Part shown: positions 36,949 to 45,626 of the stretch, piece by piece
How positions within the stretch are numbered: position 1 is the first letter of the stretch
Layout of the letters: every line of letters begins with the position of its first letter
DNA from: Streptomyces sp. WM6378
GTDB taxonomy: Bacteria > Actinomycetota > Actinomycetes > Streptomycetales > Streptomycetaceae
Length of the DNA: 64,000 nt
NCBI RefSeq assembly: GCF_001279695.1
Contig: NZ_LGDD01000339.1
Span: 167,194-231,193 of the forward strand
Reading direction: 5' to 3'
The notes under the pieces: generated by a model
Told to the model about the DNA's origin: nothing
The model's database searches: none
The model's input: only the letters and a program-made list of their open reading frames with translations
Translations under genes and position numbers: made by a program

Positions 36949-38547
36949 TGCGGTGACGGGGGCCGTTCTGAGGTGGGCCGTGCCGGAGCGGACCGCCCAC
37001 GCGAACACGGCGAGGGCGAGGGCGCCCACCACGACGGAGTCGTACGGTGCCGGCAGGTGGCCCGAGCCTCCGAAGGTGCCGAGCCACGACAGCAGGGTCA
37101 GTGCGGCGAGGTGGAAGACGATCCAGGCGCCGTGCCGCAGCTCCTGAAGCGTGGAGCGCCCCTCCGCGTCGCGGCGCAGCAGCAGGAACAGGGGGACGCC
37201 CGCCAGGACCAGCGGCAGGGCGAGCCGCAGGTGGTGCCAGCCCGACCAGAAGACGAACTCGCTGGCCACGAGGAAGCTGATGGGCGCGATCCAGTGCACG
37301 CCGGGAACCTGCCCGTCGGCCGGTGGAAGTCCCCGGTCCCTGTCGTGGGCCCGGAACGCGGCGGCGGCGACCGCCGAGGCCGCGTACACGAGCAGGTACA
37401 TGTCGCCCATCACGCTGACGATGTCCTGCCAGCCGCCGAACGGCAGCATGAAGACGATGATGACGAGCAGGTTCAGGACCAGGGCGCGGCGTGCCGTCCC
37501 GGAGCGGGGGTCGATGCGCATGAAGAAGCGGGGCAGCAGGCCGTTCTTGGCCAGCGCGTAGGTGTGCCGGGCGTCGATCGCGACCCCGACGTAGGCCGAG
37601 CCGCCGGGCGAGACGACGGCGTCCGCGTACAGCAGGGTGGCCAGCCAGTGCAGGTTGAGGACGAGGGCGAGCTGGCCGAAGGGCGAGTCGAAGTTCACGC
37701 CGTGCCAGCCGTGGCCGAGGAGGGAGTCGGGGACGGTGAAGAGGAAGGCCAGTTGCAGGCCGAGGTAGACGAGCACCGCGAGGCCGATGCCGGTGAGCAC
37801 CGCGAGCGGCACGGTGCGGCGCGGATTGCGGGCCTCGCCGGAGAAGTCGAGGGGTGCCTGGAAGCCGTTGACGGAGTACACGATGCCGCCGCCGGCGAGC
37901 GCGGTCAGACAGGCCGCGTAGCCGTACGGTGCGAAGCCGCCGTGGTCGGTGAGGCGGCCGGAGTGCGTGCCGGAGAGGAACAGGGCGACCACCGTGAGAA
38001 CAGGGATGAGCACCTTGAACAGCGAGACCAGGTTGTTGAGCTTCGCGAAGGTCCGCACCGCGAACCAGTTGAGAGCCGTCAGGAGCACGCTGAGCCCGGT
38101 GGCCACGGCGAGGCCGGAGCCGGTGAGGCGCCCGTTGTCGTAGAGGCTCGGCAGATAGTGCGCGGCGTACTGCATGATCGCGCTGATCTCCGCGGCCGTG
38201 CCGCCGACCGAGAGCAGCACGGACCAGCCGACGACGGTGCCGACGAGGCGCCCGCTCGCGTACAGCGGCCACCGAACCGTGCCGCCGCCTTCCGGGCGGG
38301 TGGCCCCGAGTTCCACCATGACCAGGGCCACGAGCGCGCACAGCACGCCCGCCCCGACCCAGGAGAGCAGCGCCGCGGGCCCCGCGGTCTGGGCGGCGAA
38401 CATGGCGGCGAACAGCCAGCCCGAGCCGAGGATGTTGGAGAACCCGATCGCGGTCAGGCTCCAGAATCCGAGCTCCTTGCGGAGCCGCCGCTCCTCCCCC
38501 AGGACGGTCAGGACCGAAGGGGTCTCCCCCGGCTGGATCGGCCGCAC
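36934..38547 (-). CDS. APC-family amino acid/polyamine permease
   Basis: A 537-aa transporter with 12 or more membrane segments. The first helix carries GFSNILGSGWLFAAMFAAQ, the unwound substrate-binding turn of APC transporters, and ALVMVELGATRPEGGGTVRWP follows. GIVYSVNGFQAPLDFSGEARNPRRTVP is the TM6/loop signature. It probably imports or exchanges amino acids; specificity is unknown. GTG 38547 is preferred because AGGAGG lies nine bases upstream; GTG 38574 would add nine residues. It forms a transcription unit of its own. Confidence 0.9.
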   Translation of the reverse strand: MRPIQPGETPSVLTVLGEERRLRKELGFWSLTAIGFSNILGSGWLFAAMFAAQTAGPAALLSWVGAGVLCALVALVMVELGATRPEGGGTVRWPLYASGRLVGTVVGWSVLLSVGGTAAEISAIMQYAAHYLPSLYDNGRLTGSGLAVATGLSVLLTALNWFAVRTFAKLNNLVSLFKVLIPVLTVVALFLSGTHSGRLTDHGGFAPYGYAACLTALAGGGIVYSVNGFQAPLDFSGEARNPRRTVPLAVLTGIGLAVLVYLGLQLAFLFTVPDSLLGHGWHGVNFDSPFGQLALVLNLHWLATLLYADAVVSPGGSAYVGVAIDARHTYALAKNGLLPRFFMRIDPRSGTARRALVLNLLVIIVFMLPFGGWQDIVSVMGDMYLLVYAASAVAAAAFRAHDRDRGLPPADGQVPGVHWIAPISFLVASEFVFWSGWHHLRLALPLVLAGVPLFLLLRRDAEGRSTLQELRHGAWIVFHLAALTLLSWLGTFGGSGHLPAPYDSVVVGALALAVFAWAVRSGTAHLRTAPVTALPTT

Positions 38548-38657
38548 GCGCACCCGCCTCCTCGCATGACTCACGACACAAGAGTGCCCAGCGTGTCACG
38601 CCGTGGGCCGTGCGTCGCCGAGGAAGACGACCGAGTCCTGCCGGGTTTCGACCGGGA

Positions 38658-39572
38658 CTACCAGGTTTCGACGGCGAAGCTGACGCCCGCAGCGTCCGTC
38701 TGCAGGCTCAGCTTCACATCGCCGCTGGTGATGTCCACATCGACCGGGCCTCCCTCGGCCGCGAGCTGCACGGCCTGGACGCCGTGCCACGTGTTGCCGT
38801 CGTGCAGGGCGACGCGCACCGAGCCGGTCGCCGGGGTGTCGGTGATCTGGTCCATGCCCAGGTGAAGTTTGCGGTTGTAGCCGGCCCACGCACTGCCGTG
38901 CGGCAGCAGGACGACGGTGGGCTGGGCGCCCGGGTCGACGCGGCCGATGATCCATTGGGGCATGTCGGTCTCCTCAGGCGGTGAGTACTGGAACGAGAGG
39001 GCCCAGTCGCGCAGTTCACTGGTGCTGGCGAGGCGGCAGTAGTCCAGGTCGAGGCCGTTGGACTCGCCGTACTGGTGGAACATCCAGCCGGCCCGGATCC
39101 CGGGGTTCCCGGCGGCGCGTCCGGCCGTGGCGATCCACAGGAAGTCGGCGTAGAAGCCGTCCTGGTCGACGTTCCACCAGTAGTCGAGGTTGGCGTACAT
39201 GCCGACGGGATTGTGCGGTAGGCGGCTCTTGACGTATCTCAACCAGGCGTCCTTGTAGGCACGTTGGGTCGACTTGGGGACACCGGAGTTCGCCGAGTCG
39301 TAGCCCTCCCAGTCGAGGATCACCACGTCGCCCGGCCGCCAGTTGACCTGGCCGATGAAGTAGTCGGCCTCGGCCTGCGCGCTGTTGCCCATGTGGGGGT
39401 AGTGGTAGCCGCCCCACACCAGGCCGTTGGCCTTGGCGTGATCGCGCTGTGTCACCCAGCGGGGGTTGATGTACGAGAGTCCTTCGGTGACCTTGACGAA
39501 GGCGAAGGACAGGCCGCCCGTGTTCGGTGTCGACGACTGGTACGACGCCCAGTCCTGCCCATAGATACCCAT
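38658..39572 (-). CDS. GH25-type muramidase-like protein without a signal peptide
   Basis: A 304-aa protein. The GH25 lysozyme domain spans about 2-200. Asp7 is in GIYGQDWASYQ, and the DxE pair is Asp87/Glu89 in VVILDWEGYDS. The fold marks are GLVWGGYHYPHMGNSAQAEADYF and MYANLDYWWNV. It is followed by a beta-rich domain of about 100 residues (MPQWIIGRVDPGAQPTVVLLP to the end) that may bind a ligand. GGAAGG precedes ATG 39572 by seven bases. There is no signal peptide or Tat motif, which is unusual for a cell-wall hydrolase and recalls phage endolysins or contractile-injection effectors. It would cut the MurNAc-GlcNAc linkage. Confidence 0.88.
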   Translation of the reverse strand: MGIYGQDWASYQSSTPNTGGLSFAFVKVTEGLSYINPRWVTQRDHAKANGLVWGGYHYPHMGNSAQAEADYFIGQVNWRPGDVVILDWEGYDSANSGVPKSTQRAYKDAWLRYVKSRLPHNPVGMYANLDYWWNVDQDGFYADFLWIATAGRAAGNPGIRAGWMFHQYGESNGLDLDYCRLASTSELRDWALSFQYSPPEETDMPQWIIGRVDPGAQPTVVLLPHGSAWAGYNRKLHLGMDQITDTPATGSVRVALHDGNTWHGVQAVQLAAEGGPVDVDITSGDVKLSLQTDAAGVSFAVETW

Positions 39573-39677
39573 CAGCAACCTTCCGCGAGAGCCGGCCGGA
39601 ACCACCCCTCCCCACTTATTGCTTGCCCGCTGACGGGCGGGCCGACTCTCCCCCGGCGCGTCCTGTGCCACGCAACG

Positions 39678-39712
39678 CGAAGGGCCGCCGACACGTCGTC
39701 GGCGGCCCTTCG
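39678..39712 (-). terminator. Perfect 15-bp hairpin terminator of the phospholipase-C-like gene
   Basis: Arms 39678-39692 and 39698-39712 (CGAAGGGCCGCCGAC and its complement) enclose a 5-nt loop, ACGTC. The hairpin lies 26 bp after the stop codon of the gene at 39739. Confidence 0.88.
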
Positions 39713-39738
39713 GTCAACTGTATTGCCAGCAGCGGGAG

Positions 39739-41637
39739 TTACTGGGCCGCGCTGGTGCGGTTCCTGCGGCGGTGCAGGGCGAAGGCGATGCCCGCGCCGC
39801 CCACGGCGAGCGCGCCCGCGGTGATCCCGGCCGGGACGAGCGCCGAGGAGGAGCCGGTCTCGGCGAGGGTCTCGCCGGCCGTCTGGGTCGTCGGGTTGTT
39901 GCCCGAGCCGCCCGTGCCGGACGTGCTGCCCCCGGTCGAAGAGGTGGGCGGGACCGGGTGCTTGGGAATGTCGGTGACCGACTTGACCGACCCGTCGGCG
40001 TTGAGGAGGACCTGCTTGCCGTTGGGGTGCTTGAAGTCGAACGCCGAGGTCAGCGGGTTCGCGCGGGTGTCGAAGGAGGCGTCGCCGATGCGTCCGGTGT
40101 GCCAGTTGTCCTCGATGAAGCGGGTGATCGACGCCTGCTCCGTGCGGGTGTGGTCGACCGAGTTGACCTTGCTGTACGGCGAGATGACGAGCAGCGGCTG
40201 GCGGGTGCCGGGGCCGCAGCGGTCGGAGTAGCCGCCGGCCGCGGCCGGTCCGGCCTGGCAGGCGGGGCTGTCGGGGGCCTTGCCGTCGGAGCCGGGCTTG
40301 GTGTCCTTCGAGCCGTTCTGCGGCTTGGCGTAGGCGTGGTCGTACCAGCCGTCGGAGTCGTCGTAGGCGACGACGACCGCGGTGTCCTGCCACTCCGGCG
40401 ACTGCTGGATCTTGTTGATCTGCTCGACGAGGTAGTGCTGTTCGTCGATCGGGTCGGAGTAGGCGGCGTGGCCGTCCTGGTACTCCGGGGCCTTCAGGAA
40501 GCTGACGGCCGGCAGGTTGCCCGCCTTGAGCGCGGCGTCGAAGTCGGTGAGGTCGTAGTTGTGGTTGGCCTGACCGTTGTGGCCGATCTCCGCGGTGTTC
40601 TTCGGCGGCAGGTGGTGCGGGTTGGCCGTCGACTTGTAGTACTGGAACGGCGAGTGGTGCGGGCTGTAGTCGATGGCCGCCGCGCCGCCCACGTTGGTGT
40701 GGGTGGTGCCGGAGCACTTCGCGTAGTCGCCCTGCTTGCCGTCCCAGGCGGTGCTCGGCCGGAAGCCGCCCTGGAACCAGCCCCAGGTCACCTTCTGCTG
40801 GTTGAGCAGGTCGCCGATGTTTCGGCCCTGCATCGCCGCGAGCGGGCTGGTGCTGGTGTGGTCCTTGCCCGAGCAGTCGTCGTACGCCGGGTCCGGGTCG
40901 TTGACCAGCGTGCCCACGCCCTTGGCGTTGGGAGACACGACGGCGTACGGGTCGGGCTTCGCCGTCTGCTTGGGGTGCTCGGTGCCGGAGGCGGGGTCGG
41001 TGGAGATCACCCCGTGGGTCTGCGCGGAGATGAGGTTGAGCGCGCCGGGCGTGGAGGGCCCGTAGGTGGTGCTGAACGAGTTGTCGCCGAGCGAGTAGTG
41101 CTGGGCGTAGTTCCACATCGCGGTGACGGTGTTGCCGTCGTAGTAGTCCATGACCAGGCCGGGCTCGCCGAACAGGTTGCCGGAGCACTTGCCTGAGTCC
41201 GTGTTCTGGACGTACAGGTCGGCCTTGCCGCCGTTGGCGGCGTACTGCTCGGGCCCGTAGCTGTGGTTCTGGTCGCAGGTCATCGCCTGCTCGGGGGTGA
41301 GCCGCTTGGGCAGGTACTGGTTCGGGTTCTTCGTCAGGAGCCCGGCGTTGCGCAGGGTGTCGATGTCCTTCGGGGTGTGCTTGTCGGCGGTGAACTTCGT
41401 GCCGTCGGTGTTCGCCGCCACCGGGTACGCGCCGAAGTAGTGGTCGAAGGACACGTTCTCCTGGAAGAGCACCACCAGGTGCTTGACCGGGGTGGCCGTC
41501 TGGCCGCCGTGGTGGTCCGCCGAGTCCGCCGCGGCCGGGACCGTACCGCTCAGCAGGCCGAGTGCCGCCGCTCCGGCGAACGCCCCCCACCGTCTGGCCC
41601 AGCGCCCCGGACCCGCCGCGCTACCTTTGCTGCCCAT
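39739..41637 (-). CDS. Wall-anchored phosphoesterase (acid phosphatase / phospholipase C family)
   Basis: A 632-aa exported enzyme of the bacterial phosphoesterase family (AcpA / non-haemolytic phospholipase C). The signal region RRWGAFAGAAALGLLSG is followed by the first family motif VKHLVVLFQENVSFDHYFG with its metal ligands. SFSTTYGPSTPGALNLIS, WFQGGFRP and VVVAYDDSDGWYDH follow; the last carries further metal-site Asp and His residues. The C-terminus is a Ser/Gly/Thr-rich spacer, the sorting motif LAETG, a hydrophobic helix and an RRRNR tail. This predicts sortase (class E type) anchoring to peptidoglycan. A GTTCACC half-site (41750-41756, minus) could reflect phosphate control, but only one copy is seen. 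Confidence 0.92.
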   Translation of the reverse strand: MGSKGSAAGPGRWARRWGAFAGAAALGLLSGTVPAAADSADHHGGQTATPVKHLVVLFQENVSFDHYFGAYPVAANTDGTKFTADKHTPKDIDTLRNAGLLTKNPNQYLPKRLTPEQAMTCDQNHSYGPEQYAANGGKADLYVQNTDSGKCSGNLFGEPGLVMDYYDGNTVTAMWNYAQHYSLGDNSFSTTYGPSTPGALNLISAQTHGVISTDPASGTEHPKQTAKPDPYAVVSPNAKGVGTLVNDPDPAYDDCSGKDHTSTSPLAAMQGRNIGDLLNQQKVTWGWFQGGFRPSTAWDGKQGDYAKCSGTTHTNVGGAAAIDYSPHHSPFQYYKSTANPHHLPPKNTAEIGHNGQANHNYDLTDFDAALKAGNLPAVSFLKAPEYQDGHAAYSDPIDEQHYLVEQINKIQQSPEWQDTAVVVAYDDSDGWYDHAYAKPQNGSKDTKPGSDGKAPDSPACQAGPAAAGGYSDRCGPGTRQPLLVISPYSKVNSVDHTRTEQASITRFIEDNWHTGRIGDASFDTRANPLTSAFDFKHPNGKQVLLNADGSVKSVTDIPKHPVPPTSSTGGSTSGTGGSGNNPTTQTAGETLAETGSSSALVPAGITAGALAVGGAGIAFALHRRRNRTSAAQ

Positions 41638-41823
41638 GCTCCGCGTGCCTCCACTGGCGTCCGGCGACCGGCCGCCGTCTTGATGTCGTTGACGAGACGT
41701 GATGTTTCGCGCGGACCACTACACCGCGACGGCGACACCGTGTCCTCCTGGTGAACAGCCAGTCAGGAATATCAGGCCAAAACTTGACCCTCTGTTGGTG
41801 ATGTGCGGCCGGGTGGGCGACCG

Positions 41824-43056
41824 TCAGGCGAGCAGGGCCCGCCCGAACCAGTCGGTCCGGTCGCGCACTCCGGGCAGGGCGAAGAAGTAGCCGCCACCGA
41901 ATGGCTTGATGTAGTCCACCAGCGGCTCGCCCTTCAGACGTTTCTGGACGGTCTCGAACTGCCGGGCCAGGTCCTGCTGGTAGCAGCAGAACACGAGCCC
42001 CATGTCGAGGTCGCCGTTGGCGTCCATGCCGCGGTCGTAGTTGTAGCCGCGGCGCAGGATCCGCTGGTTCTCGCTCGGCTGTCCGGAGCGCGGATTGGCG
42101 AGCCGTATGTGGCTGTCCAGGGGGATCACATCGCCCTTGGGGTCCTCCGCGAACTTCGGGGCGTCGAATTCGGCGTTGCCGTCGAGGGGTGCGCCGGTGT
42201 CGCGGCTGCGCCCGAACATCCGCTCCTGCTCACCGATCGAGACCCGGTCCCAGAACTCCACCAGCATCCGGATCAGCCGCACCACCTGGTAGCTGCCCCC
42301 GGCCGTCCACGCGGGCTCACCGCCCCCGGCGCCCACCCACACCAGCCGGTCCATCGCGGCCGCGTCCGCGGTGTCGGGGTTGGCGGTGCCGTCCTTGAAA
42401 CCCATGTGGTTGCGGGGCGTTCCGCTCGGCCGTGGCGGGCTGGTGTAGCCGTCCATGCGCCAGCGCACCTGCATCCCGCCGCGGGTGTGCCGGGCGATGT
42501 CGCGCAGGGCGTGCAGAACGACGTCCGGGGTGTCGGCGCACAGCTGCACGCTCAGGTCGCCGTGGCACCAGGCCGCGTCGAGGTCGTCGTCGGGGAAGGC
42601 CGGCATCGCGGTGAGCCGGGCCGGCTTGCGGCTCTTCAGGCCGAACCGGTCGTCGAAGAGGGAAGCGCCGACGCCCGTGGTGACCGTCACCCCGCCCGTG
42701 GGCCCCTGCGGGCCGAGCACCCCGGAGTCGCTCGGCGGCGCGGTGATCCCCACCGGTGCCGGGGAGCCGCCCGTGGCCAGGAAGCGGGCCCGTTCCGTGA
42801 GCGTACGCAGCAGCTCGCTGAGCTCCCTGCGGTCCGCGGCGGTCACGTCGAAGGACACCAACGCCGTTGTCCGCTGCGGGGGTTGGAGAATCCCGGCCTG
42901 GTGCACGCCGTGGAAGTCCACGTGCCCGGAGGGCTTGCTCGCGGCGTCCGCCAGGGCCGGGCGGGGGATCGCGCCGCTCAGGGCGGCCCCGGTGACCGCG
43001 GTCCCGACCCCCACGGCCGCGCCCCGCAGGAAGCCGCGCCGTCGTACCTCGCTCAT
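41824..43056 (-). CDS. efeB: Dyp-type haem peroxidase of the iron-uptake system
   Basis: A 410-aa Tat-exported deferrochelatase/peroxidase. The signal is [14 protein letters not shown] with the twin arginines at 5-7, cleaved near ALA-DAA. The Dyp motif GFKDGTAN (GxxDG, the distal Asp) and [12 protein letters not shown] (the haem-ligand His and distal Arg) are intact. EfeB is thought to release iron from haem or to oxidise ferrous iron in the periplasm or at the surface. The start codon overlaps the stop of efeO by ATGA (43053-43056), so the two are translationally coupled. Confidence 0.94.
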   Translation of the reverse strand: MSEVRRRGFLRGAAVGVGTAVTGAALSGAIPRPALADAASKPSGHVDFHGVHQAGILQPPQRTTALVSFDVTAADRRELSELLRTLTERARFLATGGSPAPVGITAPPSDSGVLGPQGPTGGVTVTTGVGASLFDDRFGLKSRKPARLTAMPAFPDDDLDAAWCHGDLSVQLCADTPDVVLHALRDIARHTRGGMQVRWRMDGYTSPPRPSGTPRNHMGFKDGTANPDTADAAAMDRLVWVGAGGGEPAWTAGGSYQVVRLIRMLVEFWDRVSIGEQERMFGRSRDTGAPLDGNAEFDAPKFAEDPKGDVIPLDSHIRLANPRSGQPSENQRILRRGYNYDRGMDANGDLDMGLVFCCYQQDLARQFETVQKRLKGEPLVDYIKPFGGGYFFALPGVRDRTDWFGRALLA

Positions 43057-44324
43057 GCCGTCCTCCGCGCATCACAGATCGTCGCCACCGGGGCGAGGAG
43101 TTCCACCGCCTGGCCGACGTCGCTGTTGACCCGCTGCCGGTCCTGGCGGCCGAGCCGGTCAAGCGGCGTCCAGTGGCCACCCGTTCCGAAGCCGTCCAGG
43201 GTGTGCTCGGTGCGGTCCAGCCAGGCGTCGAGGCGCGGCAGGTCCGGGTAGCGGCTGGTGAGCAACGGGCGCAGCAGGGTGAGGAGTTCGCGGGTGCCGT
43301 CGAGGTTGGCGCGGGCGGTGGCGAGGTTGGTGCCGCTGCCGTAGTCGGTGCGGCCGGTGAGCTCCGACTGCGCCGTGGCCTCCAGGATCTCGTGTGCACG
43401 CAGCCCCAGCTGGGCCGGGTCGAGGCGTTCCTGCGGCCAGCTGTCGCGCAGGGCGTGCACGGCCTGGGCGAGCCGGTCGGCGGGCCCGCGCAGCGATGCG
43501 GCCGACTCGCCGTGCCACAGCCCGTACTCGACGCGGTGGAAGCCCTCGAAGTCCTGGGCCGCTCCGGCGGCGGAGGGCGCGGGGCCCGAGCCGTTGATGG
43601 CTGCGTCCGCATCGCCGAACGCGTCGTAGGCGGCTCCCATGCGCTCGTAGACCAGGTGCGCGGGCAGCCAGGCGTCCCGTGCCGCGGCGAGGTCGCCGTC
43701 GTCGACGGCGCGCTTCAACTCATCGGTGCGGTCGGTGAGTTCAACGGTTTTGGCCGTGATCCACTGTTGGTAGGCGAGGGCCACGGGGATGAGGTCGTGC
43801 TGGGTCACCGGGACCGCGGCCGGTCCGCTCCCCGTACTCGCGCCCGCGATCTTCACGGTGGGTCCGGTGACCGCGTCGGCGTCGTCCGGCAGGCACTTGA
43901 AGGCGTACGAACCGCCGCCGAGGACCACGCGCATCTCGCGGGTCGTGCCGGGGGCGAGGCCCTCGACCTCCCCGTAGACGGCGCCGGTCGCCGGGTCGGT
44001 GAGATCGACCTCGGCCGCCGTCGAGGACGTGTTGCGCAGCGCGAAGACCTGCGGACCCGGTGTCGCGCCGCTCCAGCCCTTGCCGCAGGCGCCGGCCGAC
44101 ACCTCGACGGTCGTCGGCCCCTTGGCCGCCGGAGGCTTCGCGTCCGAGGAGCCGCCGCCGGACGAAGCGAGGGCATAGGCGCCCGCGCCCACCGCGACGA
44201 CGGCCACGGCCAGGGCCGCCGCCGTACGCCGGCCGACGGGCGGCCAGGACTTGTGGGCCGCTGTGCCGGACCCCTCGTCGGGTTCGGCCGGTTCCTGACC
44301 AGAGCCCGGACCGGGGTCGCTCAT
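43053..44324 (-). CDS. efeO: Iron-uptake protein EfeO (cupredoxin plus imelysin)
   Basis: A 423-aa extracytoplasmic iron-binding protein. A membrane segment near residues 34-55 ([20 protein letters not shown]) serves as signal or anchor. A cupredoxin-like domain (about 70-165, [12 protein letters not shown] to [14 protein letters not shown]) follows. The imelysin M75 domain contains the metal motif [10 protein letters not shown] (HxxE). In EfeUOB it hands iron to the EfeU permease. The usual first gene, efeU, is not adjacent or in this window, so permease supply must come from elsewhere or the system differs. GGAG is seven bases before ATG 44324. No DmdR-type iron box was seen upstream. Confidence 0.93.
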   Translation of the reverse strand: MSDPGPGSGQEPAEPDEGSGTAAHKSWPPVGRRTAAALAVAVVAVGAGAYALASSGGGSSDAKPPAAKGPTTVEVSAGACGKGWSGATPGPQVFALRNTSSTAAEVDLTDPATGAVYGEVEGLAPGTTREMRVVLGGGSYAFKCLPDDADAVTGPTVKIAGASTGSGPAAVPVTQHDLIPVALAYQQWITAKTVELTDRTDELKRAVDDGDLAAARDAWLPAHLVYERMGAAYDAFGDADAAINGSGPAPSAAGAAQDFEGFHRVEYGLWHGESAASLRGPADRLAQAVHALRDSWPQERLDPAQLGLRAHEILEATAQSELTGRTDYGSGTNLATARANLDGTRELLTLLRPLLTSRYPDLPRLDAWLDRTEHTLDGFGTGGHWTPLDRLGRQDRQRVNSDVGQAVELLAPVATICDARRTA

Positions 44325-44509
44325 CACGGCACTCCGTTCGTGTCAGCTGCGAGAGGACGACGCCGCTCATGCTAGGCACCCGGCCGCACCCGAACGCGCA
44401 TCCGGGTGGCCGGGCGTCCAGAATTACCCCTGAGTTCACCGACCCGACACCGGGCCCGGCCACGAACGGCGGATTGCGTCACGTCCTCGCTGACCTGACC
44501 GGGTGCGGA

Positions 44510-45442
44510 TTACGCCGCGTCCTCGCCGACCCGGATCACGATCTTGCCGTGGGCGTGACCCGTCCGGCTGAGTTCGAACGCGTCCGCGAGCCGCTCCAGC
44601 GGGAACGACTCGGCCACCGGGACCTTGAGCTGCCCCGCGTCCGCGAGCGTGGCAAGGGCTTCGAGCCCGGGACCGTCGGGGCGCACCCACATCCACTGGC
44701 CACCCGCCTCCATGACGGAAGGGTCGGCGATCGAGGCGTGCCGGCCCCCTTCGCGCAGCACCGCCAAGGTGGTGTCGAGCACCCCGCCCACGTAGTCGAC
44801 GACGACGTCCACGCCCTCGGGGGCCAGCGCCCGGACGCGGTCGGCGACGCCGTCGCCGTACGTCACCGGTTCGGCCCCCAGCTCGCGCAGCCGGTCGTGG
44901 TTGCGCTCAGAGGCGGTGCCGATGACGCGGGCGCCCATGGCTCGCGCGATCTGTACGCCGAACGTGCCCACGCCGCCCGCGGCGCCGTGCACGAGCACCG
45001 TGTCGCCCTTGCCCGTGCCGAGCCGGGTCAGCGTCTGCCGGGCGGTGAGCCCCGCCAGCGGGACGCCCGCGGTCTCCTCCCAGCTCAGGGACTTCGGCCG
45101 ACGGGCGAGCGCCCGTACCGGCACGGTCACGAACTCGGCGAAGGTGCCGCCGTGCACGTAGTCCTTGCGGGCGTAGGCGAAGACCTCGTCGCCCGCCTTC
45201 CACTCGGGGGTGTCGATGCCCGTGCGCTCCACGACACCGGCGACGTCCCAGCCCGGGACCACCGGGAAGACCGTGTCCATCATGCCGTCCAGACCGCCGG
45301 ACATGATCTTCCAGTCGACCGGGTTGACGGCCGCGCAGCGCACCCGGACGACCACCTCGCCCGGGCCCACCTTGGGCAGTGGCTCCTCGGTCAGTCTCAG
45401 GACCGAGTTGTCCCCGTACGAGGCGTACGTCATGGCCTTCAT
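44510..45442 (-). CDS. Zinc-independent quinone oxidoreductase / MDR-family reductase
   Basis: A 310-aa NADPH-dependent medium-chain reductase. It begins MKAMTYASYGDNSVLRLTEEPLP. The GroES-like part carries VRVRCAAVNPVDWKIMSGG and FPVVPGWDVAGVVERTG. The Rossmann motif VLVHGAAGGVGTFGVQIARAMG shows the cofactor site. The zinc-binding residues of alcohol dehydrogenases are absent, so it resembles quinone oxidoreductase/zeta-crystallin. GAGAAGAG lies five bases before ATG 45442. It sits downstream of the P450-reductase gene on the same strand but behind a strong terminator, so it is probably a separate unit. Confidence 0.92.
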   Translation of the reverse strand: MKAMTYASYGDNSVLRLTEEPLPKVGPGEVVVRVRCAAVNPVDWKIMSGGLDGMMDTVFPVVPGWDVAGVVERTGIDTPEWKAGDEVFAYARKDYVHGGTFAEFVTVPVRALARRPKSLSWEETAGVPLAGLTARQTLTRLGTGKGDTVLVHGAAGGVGTFGVQIARAMGARVIGTASERNHDRLRELGAEPVTYGDGVADRVRALAPEGVDVVVDYVGGVLDTTLAVLREGGRHASIADPSVMEAGGQWMWVRPDGPGLEALATLADAGQLKVPVAESFPLERLADAFELSRTGHAHGKIVIRVGEDAA

Positions 45443-45575
45443 GGTGCTCTTCTCGGTGCTTGCGGGGCTGGTGGGCATCGCGTGCTCTCTCCCGGTGTCG
45501 AGGTGGGCGGGGAGGCCTGCCTTACGGTGACCGGCCTGCCCGGTTCCTACGATTCTGGTGCGCGCCGCGCGGGCC

Positions 45576-45612
45576 CGCTCCCCGGCCGGCCCGATCGCCC
45601 GGCCGGGGAGCG
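45576..45612 (-). terminator. Strong hairpin terminator of the P450-reductase gene
   Basis: Perfect 14-bp arms at 45576-45589 and 45599-45612 (CGCTCCCCGGCCGG and its complement) enclose a 9-nt loop. The hairpin lies 15 bp after the stop at 45627. Confidence 0.85.
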
Positions 45613-45626
45613 GGGCCCGGGGTGCC

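Noticed and set aside
36973..38865. 630-codon plus-strand open frame
   Set aside because: It is antisense to the APC permease; Gln/Glu/Arg-rich translation is the usual complement of membrane-helix codons.
41740..41760. Pho box upstream of the phosphoesterase gene
   Set aside because: Only one GTTCACC unit (41750-41756) matches; the required second direct repeat 11 nt away is absent, so it was left as a remark only.
44328..44509. DmdR/IdeR iron box before efeO
   Set aside because: No sequence close to TTAGGTTAGGCTCACC is present in the gap.
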